A stretch of 17,806 bases of DNA from Flavobacterium sp. (GTDB taxonomy: Bacteria; Bacteroidota; Bacteroidia; Flavobacteriales; Flavobacteriaceae). How positions within the stretch are numbered: position 1 is the stretch's first letter; each line of letters starts with the position of its first letter. The translations under genes were made by a program, and so were the position numbers. The stretch covers positions 1 through 17,806 of the forward strand of contig JASLHL010000283.1 of NCBI GenBank assembly GCA_030152225.1, read 5' to 3'. This document shows, piece after piece, positions 16,326 to 17,806 of this stretch. The notes below the pieces were generated by a model, which did no database searches, was not told where the DNA came from, and saw nothing but the letters and a program-made list of their open reading frames with translations.

Positions 16326-17435
16326 TTATTTTTTAGCCATATTCGCAACGAAGTCGTCGAATAAGTATCTTGAATCGTGTGGCCCTGGACTAGATTCTGG
16401 GTGATATTGCACTGAGAAAACAGCTTTGTTTTTCATGCGAACTCCAGCTACAGTTCCATCATTCAAATGTAAATGTGAGATTTCAAGTGTAGGATGGTCA
16501 GTCAATGCTTCTTTGCTTACAGCAAATCCATGGTTTTGAGACGTGATCTCGCCTTTACCTGTAAATACATTCATCACAGGGTGATTCACTCCTCTGTGTC
16601 CACTAAACATTTTGTATGTACCTACACCTTGAGATAGACAAATCAATTGATGTCCTAAACAAATACCAAAAACAGGTAAACTTCCTTCTACGACTTCTTT
16701 TACTACAGCTAAAACGCCTTTATCAGCTAAAGCTTGTGGATCACCAGGTCCATTAGACAAGAAGATCCCGTTTGGTTCAAAAGAAAGCAAATCTTTATAC
16801 GTGCTATTATAAGGGAACACTTTGATATAGCAATCGCGTTCAGCCAAGCAGCGCAGAATATTTGTTTTAATTCCCAAGTCTAGTACAGCCACGCGGTACT
16901 TACTGTCAGGGTTACCGAAAAAATAAGGTTCTTTCGTAGAAACCACAGAAGAAAGTTCTAATCCTTCCATCGAAGGCACTGCGTTCAACAAGGCTTTTAA
17001 TTCTTCTACGGTTTTACCATCTGTACTTAATACAGCATTCATTGCGCCATTATCGCGGATATAAGCAGTTAACGCACGAGTATCTACGTCAGAGATAGCC
17101 ACTAATTGATGTGCCTCAAAATAATCATAAAGACTTCCATCTGCATCAGGACGTGAATATTCGTAGCTAAAGTTCTTACATACTAAACCTGCGATTTTAA
17201 TTCCATCTGAATCTACTTCATCTGCATTAACGCCATAGTTTCCGATGTGTGGATTCGTTGCCAACATGATTTGTCCATAATACGACGGATCAGTAAAGAC
17301 TTCTTGATACCCTGTCATTCCCGTATTAAAGCAAATTTCGCCAAAAGCCGTTCCTTTAATACCAATTGATTTACCATAAAAAACGGTGCCATCAGCTAAA
17401 ACAATGATACCGTCTTCTTTTCTTTTATATTCCAT
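16326..17435 (-). CDS. carA: Carbamoyl-phosphate synthase small (glutaminase) subunit
   Basis: This 369-residue subunit hydrolyses glutamine and passes ammonia to the large subunit CarB to make carbamoyl phosphate for arginine and pyrimidine synthesis. The N-terminal CPSase small-chain domain covers about 8-140 (VLADGTVFYGKS, FNTGMTGYQEVFTDPSYYGQ). The C-terminal class I glutamine amidotransferase domain has nucleophile C259 in VFGICLGHQ and the His-Glu pair H345/E347 in VQYHPESSPGP. The length is normal (E. coli 382). carB is not in the window. It sits between rplQ and eno, a common flavobacterial arrangement. A -7 box close to the start and a terminator from the rplQ operon just upstream indicate that it is transcribed independently of the ribosomal genes. 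Confidence 0.97.
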   Translation of the reverse strand: MEYKRKEDGIIVLADGTVFYGKSIGIKGTAFGEICFNTGMTGYQEVFTDPSYYGQIMLATNPHIGNYGVNADEVDSDGIKIAGLVCKNFSYEYSRPDADGSLYDYFEAHQLVAISDVDTRALTAYIRDNGAMNAVLSTDGKTVEELKALLNAVPSMEGLELSSVVSTKEPYFFGNPDSKYRVAVLDLGIKTNILRCLAERDCYIKVFPYNSTYKDLLSFEPNGIFLSNGPGDPQALADKGVLAVVKEVVEGSLPVFGICLGHQLICLSQGVGTYKMFSGHRGVNHPVMNVFTGKGEITSQNHGFAVSKEALTDHPTLEISHLHLNDGTVAGVRMKNKAVFSVQYHPESSPGPHDSRYLFDDFVANMAKK

Positions 17436-17458
17436 GTGTAAGTTGTATTGTAGTGATG

Positions 17459-17466
17459 CAAAAATA
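17459..17466 (-). promoter_or_regulatory. -7 promoter box for carA, abutting the rplQ terminator
   Basis: TATTTTTG on the minus strand is a perfect TAnnTTTG box, 23 nt before the carA ATG. The -33 position would fall within the rplQ terminator stem, so promoter and terminator overlap. Confidence 0.5.
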
Positions 17467-17474
17467 AAGCAAAA

Positions 17475-17504
17475 AAAAGGACATTCTAAAAAGAATGTCC
17501 TTTT
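17475..17504 (-). terminator. Terminator after rplQ
   Basis: AAAAGGACATTCT (17475-17487) pairs with AGAATGTCCTTTT (17492-17504) around an AAAA loop. It comes 32 nt after the rplQ stop on the minus strand and marks the end of the ribosomal-protein operon. Confidence 0.88.
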
Positions 17505-17536
17505 AATTTTATAATGAAAACATATGTAATGAATTA

Positions 17537-17806
17537 TTATTCATTTGTTTCTGTTTCAGTTGTAGTAGCTTCAGCTTGAGGAGCTTCAACAGTTTCAGCT
17601 TTCTTCTTCCCTCTACGAGTCGTTTTCTTCGCTTCTTTTTTCGCTACATTGTAGATTTCGTTGAAGTCAACGAATTCAATCATAGCCATATCAGCGTTAT
17701 CTCCTAAACGGTTACCTAACTTGATGATACGAGTGTATCCACCTGGACGATCACCAACTTTTTGAGCAACCTCTCTGAACAATTCAGTAACAGCTTCTTT
17801 GCTTCT
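17537..17806 (-). CDS. rplQ: Ribosomal protein L17, 3' part (5' end beyond the window)
   Basis: The C-terminal 89 residues of large-subunit protein L17 are present. The [30 protein letters not shown] segment is the L17 signature. The frame stays open to the window edge ([13 protein letters not shown]), and the first in-frame start-like codon (TTG at 17780-17782) is an internal leucine, so the true start lies outside. After the conserved core the protein carries a tail of about 40 residues rich in Lys/Arg ([14 protein letters not shown]) and then Glu/Thr/Ala, as in other flavobacterial L17 proteins. rplQ usually closes the rpsM-rpsK-rpsD-rpoA-rplQ operon, and the terminator that follows agrees. 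Confidence 0.95.
   Translation of the reverse strand, partial: RSKEAVTELFREVAQKVGDRPGGYTRIIKLGNRLGDNADMAMIEFVDFNEIYNVAKKEAKKTTRRGKKKAETVEAPQAEATTTETETNE

Overview
The window looks like a chromosomal segment of a low-GC member of the Flavobacteriaceae; gene content and word usage suggest something close to Myroides, but the genus is an inference. The clues are Bacteroidota-type promoters (a -7 box TAnnTTTG, sometimes with TTTG near -33), almost no need for Shine-Dalgarno sequences, a HmuY-type haem lipoprotein paired with a TonB-dependent receptor, Xpt and amidinohydrolase proteins of Bacteroidota type, and the gene order rplQ-carA-eno-gltA.

Left end (1-1916). Two tandem-looking promoters fire leftward out of the window and resemble those of stable-RNA operons. 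A gene-poor stretch follows with a strong inverted repeat (313-384). Then comes a small two-segment membrane protein gene (450-635) broken by one in-frame amber codon. Next is a complete IS982-family insertion sequence (683-1719) with an intact transposase and 17-bp terminal inverted repeats.

Centre (1917-11075). A secreted, probably lipid-anchored M3 metallopeptidase is the only plus-strand housekeeping gene. It converges on a long series of minus-strand genes across a bidirectional terminator. Reading right to left, these are a TonB-dependent receptor plus HmuY-like lipoprotein (a haem or iron uptake pair behind a promoter whose -33 region is a perfect 17-bp dyad), a SAM methyltransferase, xanthine phosphoribosyltransferase, a luciferase-like flavin oxidoreductase and a small lipoprotein.

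Right end (11217-17806). All genes are on the minus strand: the 3' part of rplQ, carA, eno, gltA, then two adjacent guanidino-group hydrolases (a DDAH/arginine-deiminase-like enzyme and CtlX, the citrulline-utilisation hydrolase). carA makes carbamoyl phosphate for arginine and pyrimidines, and the two hydrolases act on arginine- or citrulline-like compounds, so this end links central carbon metabolism (enolase, citrate synthase) with arginine metabolism. Clean hairpin-plus-U-tract terminators separate most units, but none is visible between carA and eno.

I found no CRISPR array, tRNA, phage or defence island. The least explained features are the amber-interrupted small membrane protein, the promoter dyad of the haem-uptake pair, and a diverged GT-rich intergenic repeat present near 1787-1815 and 13177-13205 in opposite orientation.
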